A DNA stretch of 64,000 nucleotides from Nitrospirillum iridis (GCF_014205765.1 NZ_JACIIZ010000001.1:525907-589906), one strand, 5' to 3'; counted from the first letter of the stretch, positions 19,874 to 29,149 are shown. Notes: generated by a model not told the origin, from the letters alone. Numbers and translations are program-made.

Positions 19874-20671
19874 GTGCGCGGCCGTGTCCTGATCATCGCC
19901 GGTTCCGACAGCGGCGGCGGCGCCGGCATCCAGGCGGATATCAAGGCGGTGACGGCGCTGGGTGGCTACGCCATGACGGCGGTGGCGGCCCTGACGGCGC
20001 AGGACACCCACGGCGTGCGGGCGGTGATGCCGGTGCCGCCGGACTTCATCGCCCTGCAGATGCGGCTGTGCCTGGCCGACATCGGCGCCGACGCCGTCAA
20101 GACCGGCATGCTGGCCTCGCCCGAGATCATCGAGACGGTGGTCGCGGTGCTGACCGAGCTGGGCGCCCCCGCCCTGGTGGTCGACCCCGTCATGGTGGCC
20201 AAGGGTGGCCAACGCCTGCTGGAAGACCGGGCCGTGTCCGTCGCCATCGAGCGGCTGCTGCCAATCGCCACCCTGCTGACCCCCAACACGGTGGAGGCCA
20301 CGGCCCTGACCGGCCTGGCGGTGGACAGCGTGGACGACATGCGCCGCGCCGCCGACCGCCTGCTGGGCTTCGGTGCCCGCGCCGTGCTGATGAAGGGCGG
20401 CCATCGCGCCGGCCCGGTGGTGACCGACGTACTGGTGACCCCGATGGGGGAACACACCTATACCGCGCCGCGCATCGACACCGTCCACACCCATGGCACC
20501 GGCTGCACCCTGGCCTCGGCCATCGCCTGCGGCCTGGCCCAGGGGCTGGACGCGCCGACGGCGGTGGCCCGCGCCCACGCCTATGTGCAGGAGGCCATCC
20601 GCACCGCCCCCGGTTTCGGCGGTGGCCACGGCCCGCTGAACCACGCGCACACCGTCAGGCCGTTTCCCTAA
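19874..20671 (+). CDS. thiD: Hydroxymethylpyrimidine (phosphate) kinase
   Basis: Phosphorylates HMP and HMP-phosphate for thiamine synthesis. The 265-residue ribokinase-fold protein opens with LIIAGSDSGGGAGIQADIKA, has GYAMTAVAALTAQDTHGV, VVDPVMVAKGGQRLLEDRAV, LLTPNTVEATALTG and the anion-hole/catalytic motif THGTGCTLASAIA. It starts with GTG 19874, only 4 bp after the glmM stop, so it should be part of the same operon. The symbol assumes standard ThiD activity. Confidence 0.93.
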   Translation: MRGRVLIIAGSDSGGGAGIQADIKAVTALGGYAMTAVAALTAQDTHGVRAVMPVPPDFIALQMRLCLADIGADAVKTGMLASPEIIETVVAVLTELGAPALVVDPVMVAKGGQRLLEDRAVSVAIERLLPIATLLTPNTVEATALTGLAVDSVDDMRRAADRLLGFGARAVLMKGGHRAGPVVTDVLVTPMGEHTYTAPRIDTVHTHGTGCTLASAIACGLAQGLDAPTAVARAHAYVQEAIRTAPGFGGGHGPLNHAHTVRPFP

Positions 20672-20728
20672 TCCCGGGGCGTGAGGCCTTGCCTCATGCG
20701 GACGGGCCCAGATCGGCGCTTGATGAGG

Positions 20729-22123
20729 TCAAACGAAACTCTCCCCCATTGCCGCCGGCTCCGCCAGCAGGCCGGCGACGATGCGCAGTCCTTGCTCCAG
20801 CAGGTCCGTGCGCTCCACCCCGCCGATGCAGACGCGCACGGCATGGGGGGTGTCGCCGCGCGCGACCGCGAAGGCGTCGGCCGGGGTGACCCGCACGCCG
20901 CGGCCCAGCAGCGCACGGGCGAAGTCCTCCCGCCGCCAGGGTTCGGGCAGGGGCAGCCATAGATGGGGGCAGGCGGGGTCGGAGGCGCCCCCCCGCAGCA
21001 GGCGGCGGGCCTGGGCCTGACGCTCCGCCACTAGCGCGCGCCGCTGCCCGGCGCAGTCCAGGGCGGCGCCGGACAGGATGAATTCCGCCGCCAGTTCCGC
21101 GCCCAGGGGATTGACCCCCAGCAGGGTGGCGCGCAGCAGGCTGCGCACCCGGTCCATCAGCGGTGGCGGGCACAGCAGGAAGCCGGTGCGCAGGCCCGGC
21201 ATCAGATTCTTGGACAGGCTGGTCAGGAACAGCACCCGCTCCGGATCCAGCGCCGCCAGGGGCGCCGGGTCCGTCCTGGGCGCCAGGAAACCATAGACGT
21301 CGTCCTCCACCACCAGGATGCCGGCCCGGCGGCAGACCTCCAGCAGCGCCTGACGCCGGGGGGCGCTTTGCGTCACCGTGGTGGGGTTGTGCAGGCGGGG
21401 CATGCAGTACAGGGCGTGGGCGCCGTGGGTTCGGGCCGCCTGGTCCAGCGCGTCGGGCACCAAGCCCTCGCCGTCCATGGCCACCGGCACCAGCCGCAGG
21501 TCCAGCAGGCCCGCCAGTGGCTTCACCGCCGGATAGGACAGCCGCTCCACCAGCAGGCTGTCGCCAGGGCGGGTGATGGCGGCCAGCGCCAGATGCATGG
21601 CGTTCTGCCCGCCGGCGGTGGGCAGGATCAGGGCGGGGTCGGCCACCATCCCGGTGGTCTGTTCGATCCAGGCGGCGCCCGCCTGGCGGTGGCGGGCGCT
21701 GCCGTTGACGGGCGGATAGTGCATCAGGCCCGACAGGTCGCCGCGGTCCGCCAGCTGCATCAGGGCTTGGCGCAGCCGTTCCTCGTTGGGGCGCTGGGTC
21801 AAGGCGTTCACGGACAGGTCGATGACGCCGCTGTCGTCCCCCGTGGGCGCCTCCGCCGGACGGGGGTCGCGCACGAACGTGCCGCGGCCGACCTCCCCGC
21901 CGATCAGGCCGCTGCGCTCGGCTTCCGCATAGGCGCGGGTCACCGTGCCCACGGTGACACCCAGCCGCCAGGCGAGATCCCGGTGGGTGGGCAGCTTGGC
22001 GCCGATGGGCAGGCTGCCGCTGCCGATGTCATCCTGCAGGGCGGCGGCGATGGCCCGGTAGCGGGGGCCGGGCCGCTGGGAAATGTCGGGCAGCCACGCG
22101 GGCTGCTTACCGGTCATTGTCAT
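20729..22123 (-). CDS. MocR-type GntR regulator with aminotransferase domain
   Basis: Fusion of an N-terminal GntR winged helix-turn-helix (PRYRAIAAALQDDIGSGSLP, KLPTHRDLAWRLGVTVGTVT) with a fold-type I aminotransferase domain. The PLP lysine lies in FLTSLSKNLMPGLRTG; other conserved blocks are LPTAGGQNAMHLAL and VEDDVYGFLAPR. MocR proteins sense PLP or amino compounds and often regulate the gene facing them, here the PhzF enzyme 113 bp away. The start at 22123 (MTMTGKQPAWLPD, 464 residues) gives a normal N-terminus; an ATG at 22207 would run into the other gene's control region. Confidence 0.88.
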   Translation of the reverse strand: MTMTGKQPAWLPDISQRPGPRYRAIAAALQDDIGSGSLPIGAKLPTHRDLAWRLGVTVGTVTRAYAEAERSGLIGGEVGRGTFVRDPRPAEAPTGDDSGVIDLSVNALTQRPNEERLRQALMQLADRGDLSGLMHYPPVNGSARHRQAGAAWIEQTTGMVADPALILPTAGGQNAMHLALAAITRPGDSLLVERLSYPAVKPLAGLLDLRLVPVAMDGEGLVPDALDQAARTHGAHALYCMPRLHNPTTVTQSAPRRQALLEVCRRAGILVVEDDVYGFLAPRTDPAPLAALDPERVLFLTSLSKNLMPGLRTGFLLCPPPLMDRVRSLLRATLLGVNPLGAELAAEFILSGAALDCAGQRRALVAERQAQARRLLRGGASDPACPHLWLPLPEPWRREDFARALLGRGVRVTPADAFAVARGDTPHAVRVCIGGVERTDLLEQGLRIVAGLLAEPAAMGESFV

Positions 22124-22200
22124 GGCGACAATATCCGTATTGATGGGGGCATTTAGCTGTTCTATTCGGAAATTGTGCTGATTTCTACCCACCACATGCG

Positions 22201-22221
22201 CGGACAATGCGGACTTGTCCG
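22201..22221. promoter_or_regulatory. Inverted repeat CGGACAA/TTGTCCG before phzF-like gene
   Basis: CGGACAA (22201-22207) and TTGTCCG (22215-22221) are perfect 7-bp arms around TGCGGAC. The palindrome ends next to the ribosome site (GGAGG) of the PhzF gene and lies between it and the divergent MocR gene, so it could be an operator for that regulator or a leader hairpin affecting translation. Confidence 0.45.
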
Positions 22222-22236
22222 TCGGAGGATGCCCCC

Positions 22237-23043
22237 ATGCGCCTGCCCGTCTACCAGATCGACGCCTTCACCGATGCCGTCTTCGGGGGCAACCCCGCCG
22301 CCGTGGTGCCGCTGGACGCCTGGCTGCCGGACGCGGTCATGCAGGCCATCGCGGCGGAGAACAACCTGTCTGAAACCGCCTTCTTCGTGCCGCCGGGCCC
22401 GGGCGATGAGGACGCCTGGGGGCTGCGCTGGTTCACGCCGGCGGTGGAGGTCGATTTGTGCGGCCACGCCACGCTGGCGACGGCGCACCTGATGATGAAC
22501 ATCCTGCACCCCGGCACCGACAGGGTGGTGTTCCGCACACAGAAGGCCGGCCTGGTGGCCGTGACGCGGGAACAGGGATTGTTGACCCTGGACTTTCCCG
22601 CCCGTCCGCCGCGGCTGCCGGAAGCCATCCACCCAGGCTTGGTGGCGGCTCTGGGCGGGCCGGCCCCCGCGGCGATCCTGGCCGCGCGGGACTATCTGGT
22701 GGTTTACGACGATGCCGCCGTCGTGCGTGCGCTGGCGCCGGACATGGCGGCGCTGATGGACATCGATCGCTTCGCCGTCATCGTCACCGCGCCGGGGGAT
22801 GAGCCCGGCGTACATTTCATCTCCCGCTTCTTCGCGCCGTCGGAGGGGGTGCCGGAGGATCCGGTGACGGGGTCCGCCCACTGCACCCTGATTCCCTACT
22901 GGGCCCAGCGCTTGGGCACCGATCGGCTGGCGGCGCGGCAGGTGTCGCGGCGGGGTGGGGCGTTGACGTGCCGGTTGGAGGGCGAGCGCGTGCGCATCGG
23001 CGGGCAGGCCGTCCTGTTCCTGGAGGGGCATATTCACATCTGA
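22237..23043 (+). CDS. PhzF-family isomerase/epimerase-like protein
   Basis: Diaminopimelate-epimerase fold protein of the PhzF family; members act on varied small acids, and the substrate here is unknown. The 268-residue product shows LPVYQIDAFTDAVFGGNPAA, the catalytic Glu in AENNLSETAFFV, WFTPAVEVDLCGHATLATAH, and the C-terminal half repeat EDPVTGSAHCTLIPYWAQRL. ATG 22237 has GGAGG at a good distance. It is divergent from a MocR regulator, which suggests amine- or PLP-linked control. Confidence 0.88.
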   Translation: MRLPVYQIDAFTDAVFGGNPAAVVPLDAWLPDAVMQAIAAENNLSETAFFVPPGPGDEDAWGLRWFTPAVEVDLCGHATLATAHLMMNILHPGTDRVVFRTQKAGLVAVTREQGLLTLDFPARPPRLPEAIHPGLVAALGGPAPAAILAARDYLVVYDDAAVVRALAPDMAALMDIDRFAVIVTAPGDEPGVHFISRFFAPSEGVPEDPVTGSAHCTLIPYWAQRLGTDRLAARQVSRRGGALTCRLEGERVRIGGQAVLFLEGHIHI

Positions 23044-23449
23044 GGGAAGCGCCCGGCGGTGGCGGGCGTCCGCTGCCGCGCCAGCGTATCGGGGCCCGCA
23101 TCGCCCGAAAGGGGGGATGTGGCCGAAGGCCTATGCCGTTCAGCGGATTGACCCGGCCACCGTCTTTTGGGGAGGATGCGCCACGCTTCGGAGTCGGAAG
23201 GGGTATGGCATTGGTTGGTCTGCCCCCAACCGGCGGTTTGACCCTTCCGCTCCGGGTATACCCGCCTCGCGGTCAGAATCTTTCCGATTCCATTGGCATG
23301 CCGGTTCCGGAAGGGGTGGTTGCTGACATTGCCGTTTACCAAGCGGTGAGGATGCGGGATGATGGTCCACGTATCTTTCATAAAACGGGGCGTTTATGCT
23401 GTATTAACAATACGGCCGCGCCGATCTATTCGTTGGAGCCAGGGGGCCC
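23044..23449. other. Intergenic region, no gene seen
   Basis: This 406-bp gap after the PhzF gene has mixed composition and becomes AT-richer near its end, around 23380-23415, where a small palindrome GTATT-AAC-AATAC (23401-23413) sits about 37 bp before the next start. That area may contain the promoter of the large hypothetical gene. Short frames across the gap lack ribosome sites and recognisable content. Confidence 0.45.
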
Positions 23450-25183
23450 GTGGAAAGGCAACAGCAACTGATCGGAACGGTAAAGACCGCGTTCGAGCTG
23501 CACAGCCTGCACAATGACCAGTGGCTTCTGGTCAAGGAAGGGCCGGATCTGCGCCAGATCGAGCCGGCGGCGGCCTTGCTGATCGATCGCAAGGAGGTCG
23601 ATGGCGTCCGCATCGTCCGCCGCCGCGACTATGTCGATCATGACTTCAAGAGCCACATCACCGTGCGCAAGCGCCTGCGCGCCGGGGTGGCGGAAACCGA
23701 TCCACTGCAGATCGCCAATCCTGGACGCGACGCCTCGTGGTGTGAGCGGCCGGAGGATTTCACCGGCGATGTCCAGCGCCAGGTCATCCGCGGGCTGTTC
23801 GCCCGCTATCTGGATGAGAGCCGGCTGACCCCGCTTGAGGTGTTGTATTACGAGGTGGCGGCCCGCGCGCTGGACAACGCCGGCACCCTGGTGCAAGGGG
23901 CGTTGCAGCGTCTGGCCAGCCAGCAGGTGCGCGGTAGCCAGCAGACGGCCGTATCGCGCATGAAGGAACTGATGGCCATGGTGGACGATGGCCTCAGCCG
24001 TCTGGTCGCCAAGGCCAAGGGCAACCCCGTGCCGCCATTGGCGCCAGGGGGCCTCAAGGCGCTGTCGGACAAGCTCGCGGCCGCTGGCGATCCCATCCCG
24101 GGCCTCTATCGCGCCACCGCGGCCTATCTTGCCGGTTGCAAGACGTGGATGGAAAAGCTGGACCGGCTGTTCCGGCTGTTCAGTCCCGAGCTGACGGTGC
24201 GCGAGATGCGCATCATCGATAGCATCGCCGCGGAGATCATGGGCTCTTCCCTGGCCTTGCGTGAGCTGGTGGGGAAGGAGGCTGACCGCATCGAGCTGGT
24301 GCTGAACGCCATCAACCTCTATGTGGGCAAGCTGGGCAAGGTGGAGATGGACGCCGCCGGCAGCCATCTGCCGGGCGTCATCACCCTATCGGAATTGTTG
24401 GCCCAGGGTGTTCTGCCCCGCACGCTGGCGGAACTGCGCCTCGGTCTGTTGCGCCACCTGCACGCCCGTCTGCCGTTTCATGGGGAGCGCCATGTCCAGG
24501 ATGAATTGCGCGCGCTGGTCCGTATCCAGGACCATCTGAAGGTCACCGCACCCAGCCTGGTGAATGACGAGGAGATCCAGGAAGCCATCGCGCTGCGCGC
24601 CGACAAGCTGATCCAGCCTGAGGCCATGTCGGATGTGATGGCGCTGGCCCGCGGCACCTATTCCAAGATCAACCTGATCTTGAGTTTGGTGAACATGGCG
24701 CCGGGCAGGCAGGCCAAGGCCAAATTGGCGCCCTACCTGCGCTCGCTCATCGTGCCGGACGATATCGTCTGGGACATGGGCTGCCAGAATCGGCGTATGG
24801 ACATCATCCCGCCGCTGAGCGAGTTGTCCGACCGCATCCTGGCCGCCGGCTTGCCCGAGGGGCCCAAGCGCGAAATGCTGGAGATTATCGACAGCGCGCT
24901 GTTCGAGACGGTGCGGACGGAGATCGTCGGCAACCAGGCCATGGGGTTCGCCGACCGCATGCTGGCGCTGATCAACACCTGCGGTGGCTTGCCGGAGGGC
25001 AGGGCCCGCACTTTCGCCAGCGAGACGTTGACCACGGCGTTGCGCCGACCGGAATTCATCCTGAATTACCTGGAGCGCTTCGAAAGCGCCACGGAGCGGC
25101 GGGACAACTACTTCAAGCTGTGCGAGACCCTGGCCGCCAGCCGTCTGGTGCCGCCGGCGCTGATTCCCCACGCCGCCGCCTGA
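23450..25183 (+). CDS. Large conserved-looking protein of unknown function
   Basis: A 577-residue soluble, mostly helical protein that I do not recognise. The GTG start at 23450 has AGGGGG at 23441-23446, and codon use matches the neighbouring core genes throughout, so it is surely real. The first 70 residues (FELHSLHNDQWLLVKEGPD, then DGVRIVRRRDYVDHDFKSHI) look like a small beta-rich domain; the remainder is a string of amphipathic helices with no signal peptide, membrane span or nucleotide motif. It ends ERRDNYFKLCETLAASRLVP. It stands alone between phzF and serC. Confidence 0.8.
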   Translation: MERQQQLIGTVKTAFELHSLHNDQWLLVKEGPDLRQIEPAAALLIDRKEVDGVRIVRRRDYVDHDFKSHITVRKRLRAGVAETDPLQIANPGRDASWCERPEDFTGDVQRQVIRGLFARYLDESRLTPLEVLYYEVAARALDNAGTLVQGALQRLASQQVRGSQQTAVSRMKELMAMVDDGLSRLVAKAKGNPVPPLAPGGLKALSDKLAAAGDPIPGLYRATAAYLAGCKTWMEKLDRLFRLFSPELTVREMRIIDSIAAEIMGSSLALRELVGKEADRIELVLNAINLYVGKLGKVEMDAAGSHLPGVITLSELLAQGVLPRTLAELRLGLLRHLHARLPFHGERHVQDELRALVRIQDHLKVTAPSLVNDEEIQEAIALRADKLIQPEAMSDVMALARGTYSKINLILSLVNMAPGRQAKAKLAPYLRSLIVPDDIVWDMGCQNRRMDIIPPLSELSDRILAAGLPEGPKREMLEIIDSALFETVRTEIVGNQAMGFADRMLALINTCGGLPEGRARTFASETLTTALRRPEFILNYLERFESATERRDNYFKLCETLAASRLVPPALIPHAAA

Positions 25184-25260
25184 AATCGGCCTCCGGCGCC
25201 ATAGCCGAAAGGATGTTACGTACGGCATTCCGGCATGGCAGCAATGTATCGCGGCCATGC

Positions 25261-25349
25261 CGTCATGATTGACGTTCTTGCGCGGCGCCCCTAGTGTCCG
25301 CGGCGGGACACGCCTCCCCAACGGGGCGCAACTATTCTGCAAGGAATAG
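25261..25349 (+). promoter_or_regulatory. Three-hairpin leader of serC
   Basis: Three consecutive hairpins occupy the 95 bp before serC: CGTCA-TGAT-TGACG (25261-25274), GTGTCC-GCGGCG-GGACAC (25294-25311) and CTATTC-TGCAAG-GAATAG (25332-25349). The last includes the ribosome site AAGGA (25341-25345), so folding it would hide the start of serC. A conserved serC leader RNA motif is known from alphaproteobacteria; whether this is the same motif could not be tested here. Confidence 0.5.
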
Positions 25350-25353
25350 CATC

Positions 25354-26523
25354 ATGACCGTACCGCCGAAGCCCGAGAGCCGGCCGTCGAATCCTAATTT
25401 CTCCTCTGGTCCTTGCGCCAAGCGTCCCGGTTGGACGTTGGATGCCTTGAAGGGCGCCCTGGTGGGCCGCTCGCACCGGTCCAAGCCCGGCAAGGCCAAG
25501 CTGCAAGAGGTCATAGACCGCAGCCGCGCCCTGCTCAATATCCCGGCCGACTACCGTATCGGTATCGTTCCGGCCTCCGACACCGGTGCCGTTGAAATGG
25601 CCCTGTGGTCCCTGCTCGGCGCCCGCGGCGTCGACATGGTCGCCTGGGAGTCCTTCGGCAAGGATTGGGTGACCGACGTCGTGAAGCAGCTGAAGCTGGC
25701 CGATGCCCGCACCTTCACCGCCGGCTACGGCAAGCTGCCCGATCTGACGCAGGTCGATTTCAAGAACGACGTGGTCTTCACCTGGAACGGCACCACCTCC
25801 GGTGTGCGCGTGCCCAACGGTGACTGGATCGCCGATGACCGCGAAGGCCTGACCATCTGCGATGCCACTTCGGCCGCGTTCGCCATGGACCTGCCGTGGG
25901 ACAAGCTGGATGTGGTCACCTGGTCCTGGCAGAAGGTGCTGGGCGGTGAGGCGGCCCACGGCATGCTGGTGCTGAGCCCCCGCGCCGTCGCTCGCCTGGA
26001 AAGCTACAAGCCGGCTTGGCCGTTGCCCAAGATCTTCCGCATGACCAAGGACGGAAAGATCGTCGAAGGCATCTTCAAGGGCGAAACCATCAACACCCCG
26101 TCCATGCTGGCGGTGGAAGATGCCCTGGATGGCCTGCGCTGGGCCGAATCCGTGGGCGGCCTGAAGGGCCTGATCGAACGGTCAGAGGGCAATCTGGCGG
26201 CCGTGGCCGACTGGGTCGCCAGCGGCACCACCGCCGCTTTCCTGGCCGATGTGCCCGCCACCCGCTCCTGCACCTCGATTTGCCTGAAGTTCGCCGATCC
26301 CAAGCTGGCCGGCCAGACGCCGGAAGTCCAGGCCGAGGTGGCGAAGAAGGTGGCCTCGCTGCTGGAGAAGGAAGGCGTGGCGCTGGACGCTGGCGCCTAT
26401 CGCGACGCCCCCCCGGGCCTGCGCATTTGGGGCGGCGCCACGATCGAGCGGTCCGACATCCAGGCGCTGCTGCCCTGGATCGACTGGGCCTACGCCACGG
26501 TCGCGGCCGAGCTCGTCGCCTGA
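25354..26523 (+). CDS. serC: Phosphoserine aminotransferase
   Basis: PLP enzyme converting 3-phosphohydroxypyruvate to phosphoserine, the second step of serine synthesis; in many bacteria it also serves in PLP synthesis. The 389-residue product belongs to the alphaproteobacterial-type Ser[33 protein letters not shown], and [17 protein letters not shown] with the PLP lysine near residue 194. ATG 25354 follows AAGGA by 8 bp; a longer frame from 25294 runs through the leader hairpins. serA follows 116 bp later and acts on the preceding step. Confidence 0.94.
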   Translation: MTVPPKPESRPSNPNFSSGPCAKRPGWTLDALKGALVGRSHRSKPGKAKLQEVIDRSRALLNIPADYRIGIVPASDTGAVEMALWSLLGARGVDMVAWESFGKDWVTDVVKQLKLADARTFTAGYGKLPDLTQVDFKNDVVFTWNGTTSGVRVPNGDWIADDREGLTICDATSAAFAMDLPWDKLDVVTWSWQKVLGGEAAHGMLVLSPRAVARLESYKPAWPLPKIFRMTKDGKIVEGIFKGETINTPSMLAVEDALDGLRWAESVGGLKGLIERSEGNLAAVADWVASGTTAAFLADVPATRSCTSICLKFADPKLAGQTPEVQAEVAKKVASLLEKEGVALDAGAYRDAPPGLRIWGGATIERSDIQALLPWIDWAYATVAAELVA

Positions 26524-26639
26524 TCCGCGTTCCCGCGCTTTAAAAGCCTATCCCTGACATACGGCCTGGCGCCGCCCCACACCCGGAAACCATCCGGACG
26601 GCGGCGCCGGCCCATCCTCGCCAGAAGGATACGAGAGCC

Positions 26640-28217
26640 ATGCCCAAGGTTCTTATTTCGGACAGCCTCAGCCCCCGCGCCGTCGAGATTTTCAAGGAGC
26701 GCGGCGTCGAGGTCGACGTCATCACCGGCCTGAAGCCCGATGAGCTGAAGGCCATCATCGGCAAGTACGATGGCCTGGCCATCCGCTCGTCGACCAAGGT
26801 CACCAAGGAAGTCCTGGCCGTCGCCACCAACCTGAAGGTGGTCGGCCGCGCCGGTATCGGCGTCGACAATGTCGACGTGCCCGCCGCGACCGCCAGCGGC
26901 GTGGTGGTCATGAACACCCCCTTCGGCAACTCCATCACCACCGCCGAGCACGCCATCGCCATGATGTTCGCGCTGGCCCGTGAAATCCCGGCCGCCAACG
27001 CCTCCACCCACGCCGGCAAGTGGGAAAAGAACCGCTTCATGGGCGTCGAGCTGTACGGCAAGACCCTGGGCGTCATCGGCTGCGGCAACATCGGTTCCAT
27101 CGTCGCCGACCGCGCCGTGGGCCTGAAGATGCGCGTCGTCGCCTTCGATCCCTTCCTGTCGGCGGAGCGTGCCCAGGACCTGGGCGTGGAGAAGGTGGAG
27201 CTGGACGAGCTGCTGCGCCGGGCCGATTTCATCACCCTGCACACGCCCCTGACCGACGCCACCCGCAATGTCCTGGACGCCAAGGCCTTGGCCAAGACCA
27301 AGCCTGGCGTGCGTATCATCAATTGCGCCCGTGGCGGCCTGATTGTCGAGGCCGACCTGAAGGCGGCGCTGGACAGCGGCCATGTGGCCGGTGCCGCGCT
27401 CGACGTGTTCGCGGAAGAGCCGGCCAAGGAAAGCATCCTGTTCGGCAATGAGAAGATCATCTGCACGCCCCACCTGGGCGCCTCCACCACCGAGGCGCAG
27501 GAGAACGTGGCTCTGCAGGTGGCCGAGCAGATGTCCGACTTCCTGGTCACCGGCGCCGTGGTCAACGCGCTGAACATGCCATCGGTCTCGGCGGAAGACG
27601 CGCCCAAGCTGAAGCCATACATGAAGCTGGCCGAGCAGCTGGGCGGTTTCGCCGGCCAGATCACCGAGACGGGCCTGAAGTCGGTGACGGTCGAGTACGA
27701 GGGTCAGGTCGCCGACCTCAACACCCGGCCGCTGACCGCCATCGTCCTCATGGGCCTGCTGTCGCCCTTGCTGGCTTCGGTCAACATGGTCAACGCCCCC
27801 GTCATCGCGCGCGAGCGGGACATCAAGGTGGCCGAGACCAAGCGCGACGAGGCAGCCGACTACCAGACCCTGATCCGCGTCGTGGTGCAGACCGAGCGGG
27901 CGACCCGCACCGTGGCCGGCACCCTGTTCGGCGGCGAGAAGCCCCGCATCGTGCAGATCGAGGAAGTGCCGATCGAAGCGGAATTGAGCGAGCACATGCT
28001 GTTCATCCGCAACGAGGACAAGCCCGGTTTCATCGGCAAGCTGGGCACCACCCTGGGCGATGCCGGTGTGAACATCGCCACCTTCCACCTCGGCCGTACT
28101 GAGGCGGGCGCCAATGCCATCGCCCTGGTGTCGGTGGACCAGGAAGTGGGCGATGCCCTGCTGGAGCGCATCCAAGGCCTGGCCAGCGTCGTGCGGGCGA
28201 AAGCCCTGCGCTTCTAA
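26640..28217 (+). CDS. serA: D-3-phosphoglycerate dehydrogenase
   Basis: NAD-dependent first enzyme of serine synthesis. The 525-residue long-type SerA has the substrate domain (KVLISDSLSPRAVEIFKERG), Rossmann motif GVIGCGNIGSIVADR, the catalytic Arg in INCARGGLIVE, Glu in DVFAEEP and His in CTPHLGAST, then an intervening domain and a C-terminal ACT domain (HMLFIRNEDKPGFIGKLGTT) that usually binds serine for feedback control. ATG 26640 lies after GAAGGATACGAG. A strong terminator follows. Confidence 0.96.
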   Translation: MPKVLISDSLSPRAVEIFKERGVEVDVITGLKPDELKAIIGKYDGLAIRSSTKVTKEVLAVATNLKVVGRAGIGVDNVDVPAATASGVVVMNTPFGNSITTAEHAIAMMFALAREIPAANASTHAGKWEKNRFMGVELYGKTLGVIGCGNIGSIVADRAVGLKMRVVAFDPFLSAERAQDLGVEKVELDELLRRADFITLHTPLTDATRNVLDAKALAKTKPGVRIINCARGGLIVEADLKAALDSGHVAGAALDVFAEEPAKESILFGNEKIICTPHLGASTTEAQENVALQVAEQMSDFLVTGAVVNALNMPSVSAEDAPKLKPYMKLAEQLGGFAGQITETGLKSVTVEYEGQVADLNTRPLTAIVLMGLLSPLLASVNMVNAPVIARERDIKVAETKRDEAADYQTLIRVVVQTERATRTVAGTLFGGEKPRIVQIEEVPIEAELSEHMLFIRNEDKPGFIGKLGTTLGDAGVNIATFHLGRTEAGANAIALVSVDQEVGDALLERIQGLASVVRAKALRF

Positions 28218-28248
28218 GCGCCTGGCGTCAGTCTATTTGGATAGGACA

Positions 28249-28284
28249 AGCCGCCCCGGGGAGGTCTCTGGGGCGGCTTTTTTT
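28249..28284 (+). terminator. Rho-independent terminator after serA
   Basis: AGCCGCCCC (28249-28257) pairs with GGGGCGGCT (28270-28278) around a 12-nt loop, followed by seven T residues in a row. It ends the serC-serA transcript. Confidence 0.9.
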
Positions 28285-28330
28285 ATGGGCATTTGGTCAA
28301 TCCCTTGATCGTTTCGGGAACGAACTAAAT

Positions 28331-28360
28331 AAATCGGACCATATCCGCAAGAGCCGATTT
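28331..28360. promoter_or_regulatory. Inverted repeat AAATCGG/CCGATTT upstream of mini-receptor
   Basis: Two 7-bp arms (28331-28337 and 28354-28360) lie about 115 bp before the small chemoreceptor-tip gene, in an AT-rich patch. GCCGATTT also resembles the -10 element of flagellar sigma-28 promoters, but the nearest TAAA is four bases too far upstream for the usual spacing, so this is noted only as a candidate control site. Confidence 0.3.
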
Positions 28361-28472
28361 TGTGCGTCCCGACCCCTGTTCTTCTGTGGTATTAGAAGTC
28401 ACCGGCTTGGTCATCCCGGCAGGGGACCCCGGCCACCGATCCAGCGACACCATTCAACCCTAGGTGCCATCG

Positions 28473-28820
28473 ATGAGCTCCACGCCCACCAGTCTGTCGA
28501 AGACCGAGTTGTCCTCCGCCCTCCAGGAAATCAGCCGGGAACTGGAAGGCCTGCGCGCCGAGATCGAAAAGGTGGGCACCGTCGCCCAGCAGATTGACGC
28601 CATCGCCAAGCAGACCAACCTGCTGGCCCTGAACGCCACCATTGAGGCCGCCCGCGCGGGCGAGGCCGGCAAGGGCTTCGCCGTCGTCGCCGGTGAAGTG
28701 AAGAACCTGTCGGGCCAGACCGCCGCCGCCACCGCGGAAATCTCCGCCGTGCTGCAGAGCCTGACCAAGCGCACCCAGCACCTGGGTCAGCTGGTCGAGC
28801 GGGCGATCACCTCCGCCTGA
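28473..28820 (+). CDS. Chemoreceptor signalling-tip protein without sensor
   Basis: A 115-residue soluble protein made only of the methyl-accepting chemotaxis protein hairpin tip. It has a short helix ([20 protein letters not shown]), then the near-invariant tip [19 protein letters not shown] followed by [20 protein letters not shown], and a short return helix. There is no membrane span, HAMP or ligand domain, while a normal receptor exceeds 500 residues. The tip contacts CheA and CheW, so it could join or modulate receptor arrays. ATG 28473 is preferred over GTG 28464. It has its own terminator and is not obviously a fragment, because the frame is clean. Confidence 0.82.
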   Translation: MSSTPTSLSKTELSSALQEISRELEGLRAEIEKVGTVAQQIDAIAKQTNLLALNATIEAARAGEAGKGFAVVAGEVKNLSGQTAAATAEISAVLQSLTKRTQHLGQLVERAITSA

Positions 28821-28872
28821 TAAGGCGTACCCGCCTGCGAAAGGTGGGTTTCAAGGGGTGACAGTGTATTCG

Positions 28873-28919
28873 CGGGCCCGCGCCGGGGATTACCCTTCCA
28901 GGCGCGGGCCCGTTTGTTT
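28873..28919 (+). terminator. Strong terminator after mini-receptor gene
   Basis: CGGGCCCGCGCC (28873-28884) pairs with GGCGCGGGCCCG (28901-28912), followed by TTTGTTT. The rest of the 28821-29149 gap holds no recognised gene; it becomes AT-rich near 28975-29045 and likely contains the promoter of the diguanylate cyclase. Confidence 0.85.
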
Positions 28920-29149
28920 ACCAAACCACGCGCGTCTTTTGGTGTGCCCGTTTGGCGACGGGGGCGGGGGCGGTCAACAATTTCGGATATCCGAAAGCTT
29001 TCTGATTTTCCCGCGTTTCCATTTTCGGCGTTTGTGACTTACTCTGACGGATGAGGGTGGCGGGCGGCCTCTCTTGAAAGCGGGGTACCCTGAACGGGTG
29101 GCCCGATCCGGTCACCCGCCCGGCCAAGCCCACTGTGCGGGGAGAGCAC

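Noticed and set aside
28327-28360. Sigma-28 flagellar promoter before the mini chemoreceptor
   Set aside because: TAAA and GCCGATTT are both present, but the spacing is 19 instead of about 15, so it was kept only as a weak inverted repeat.
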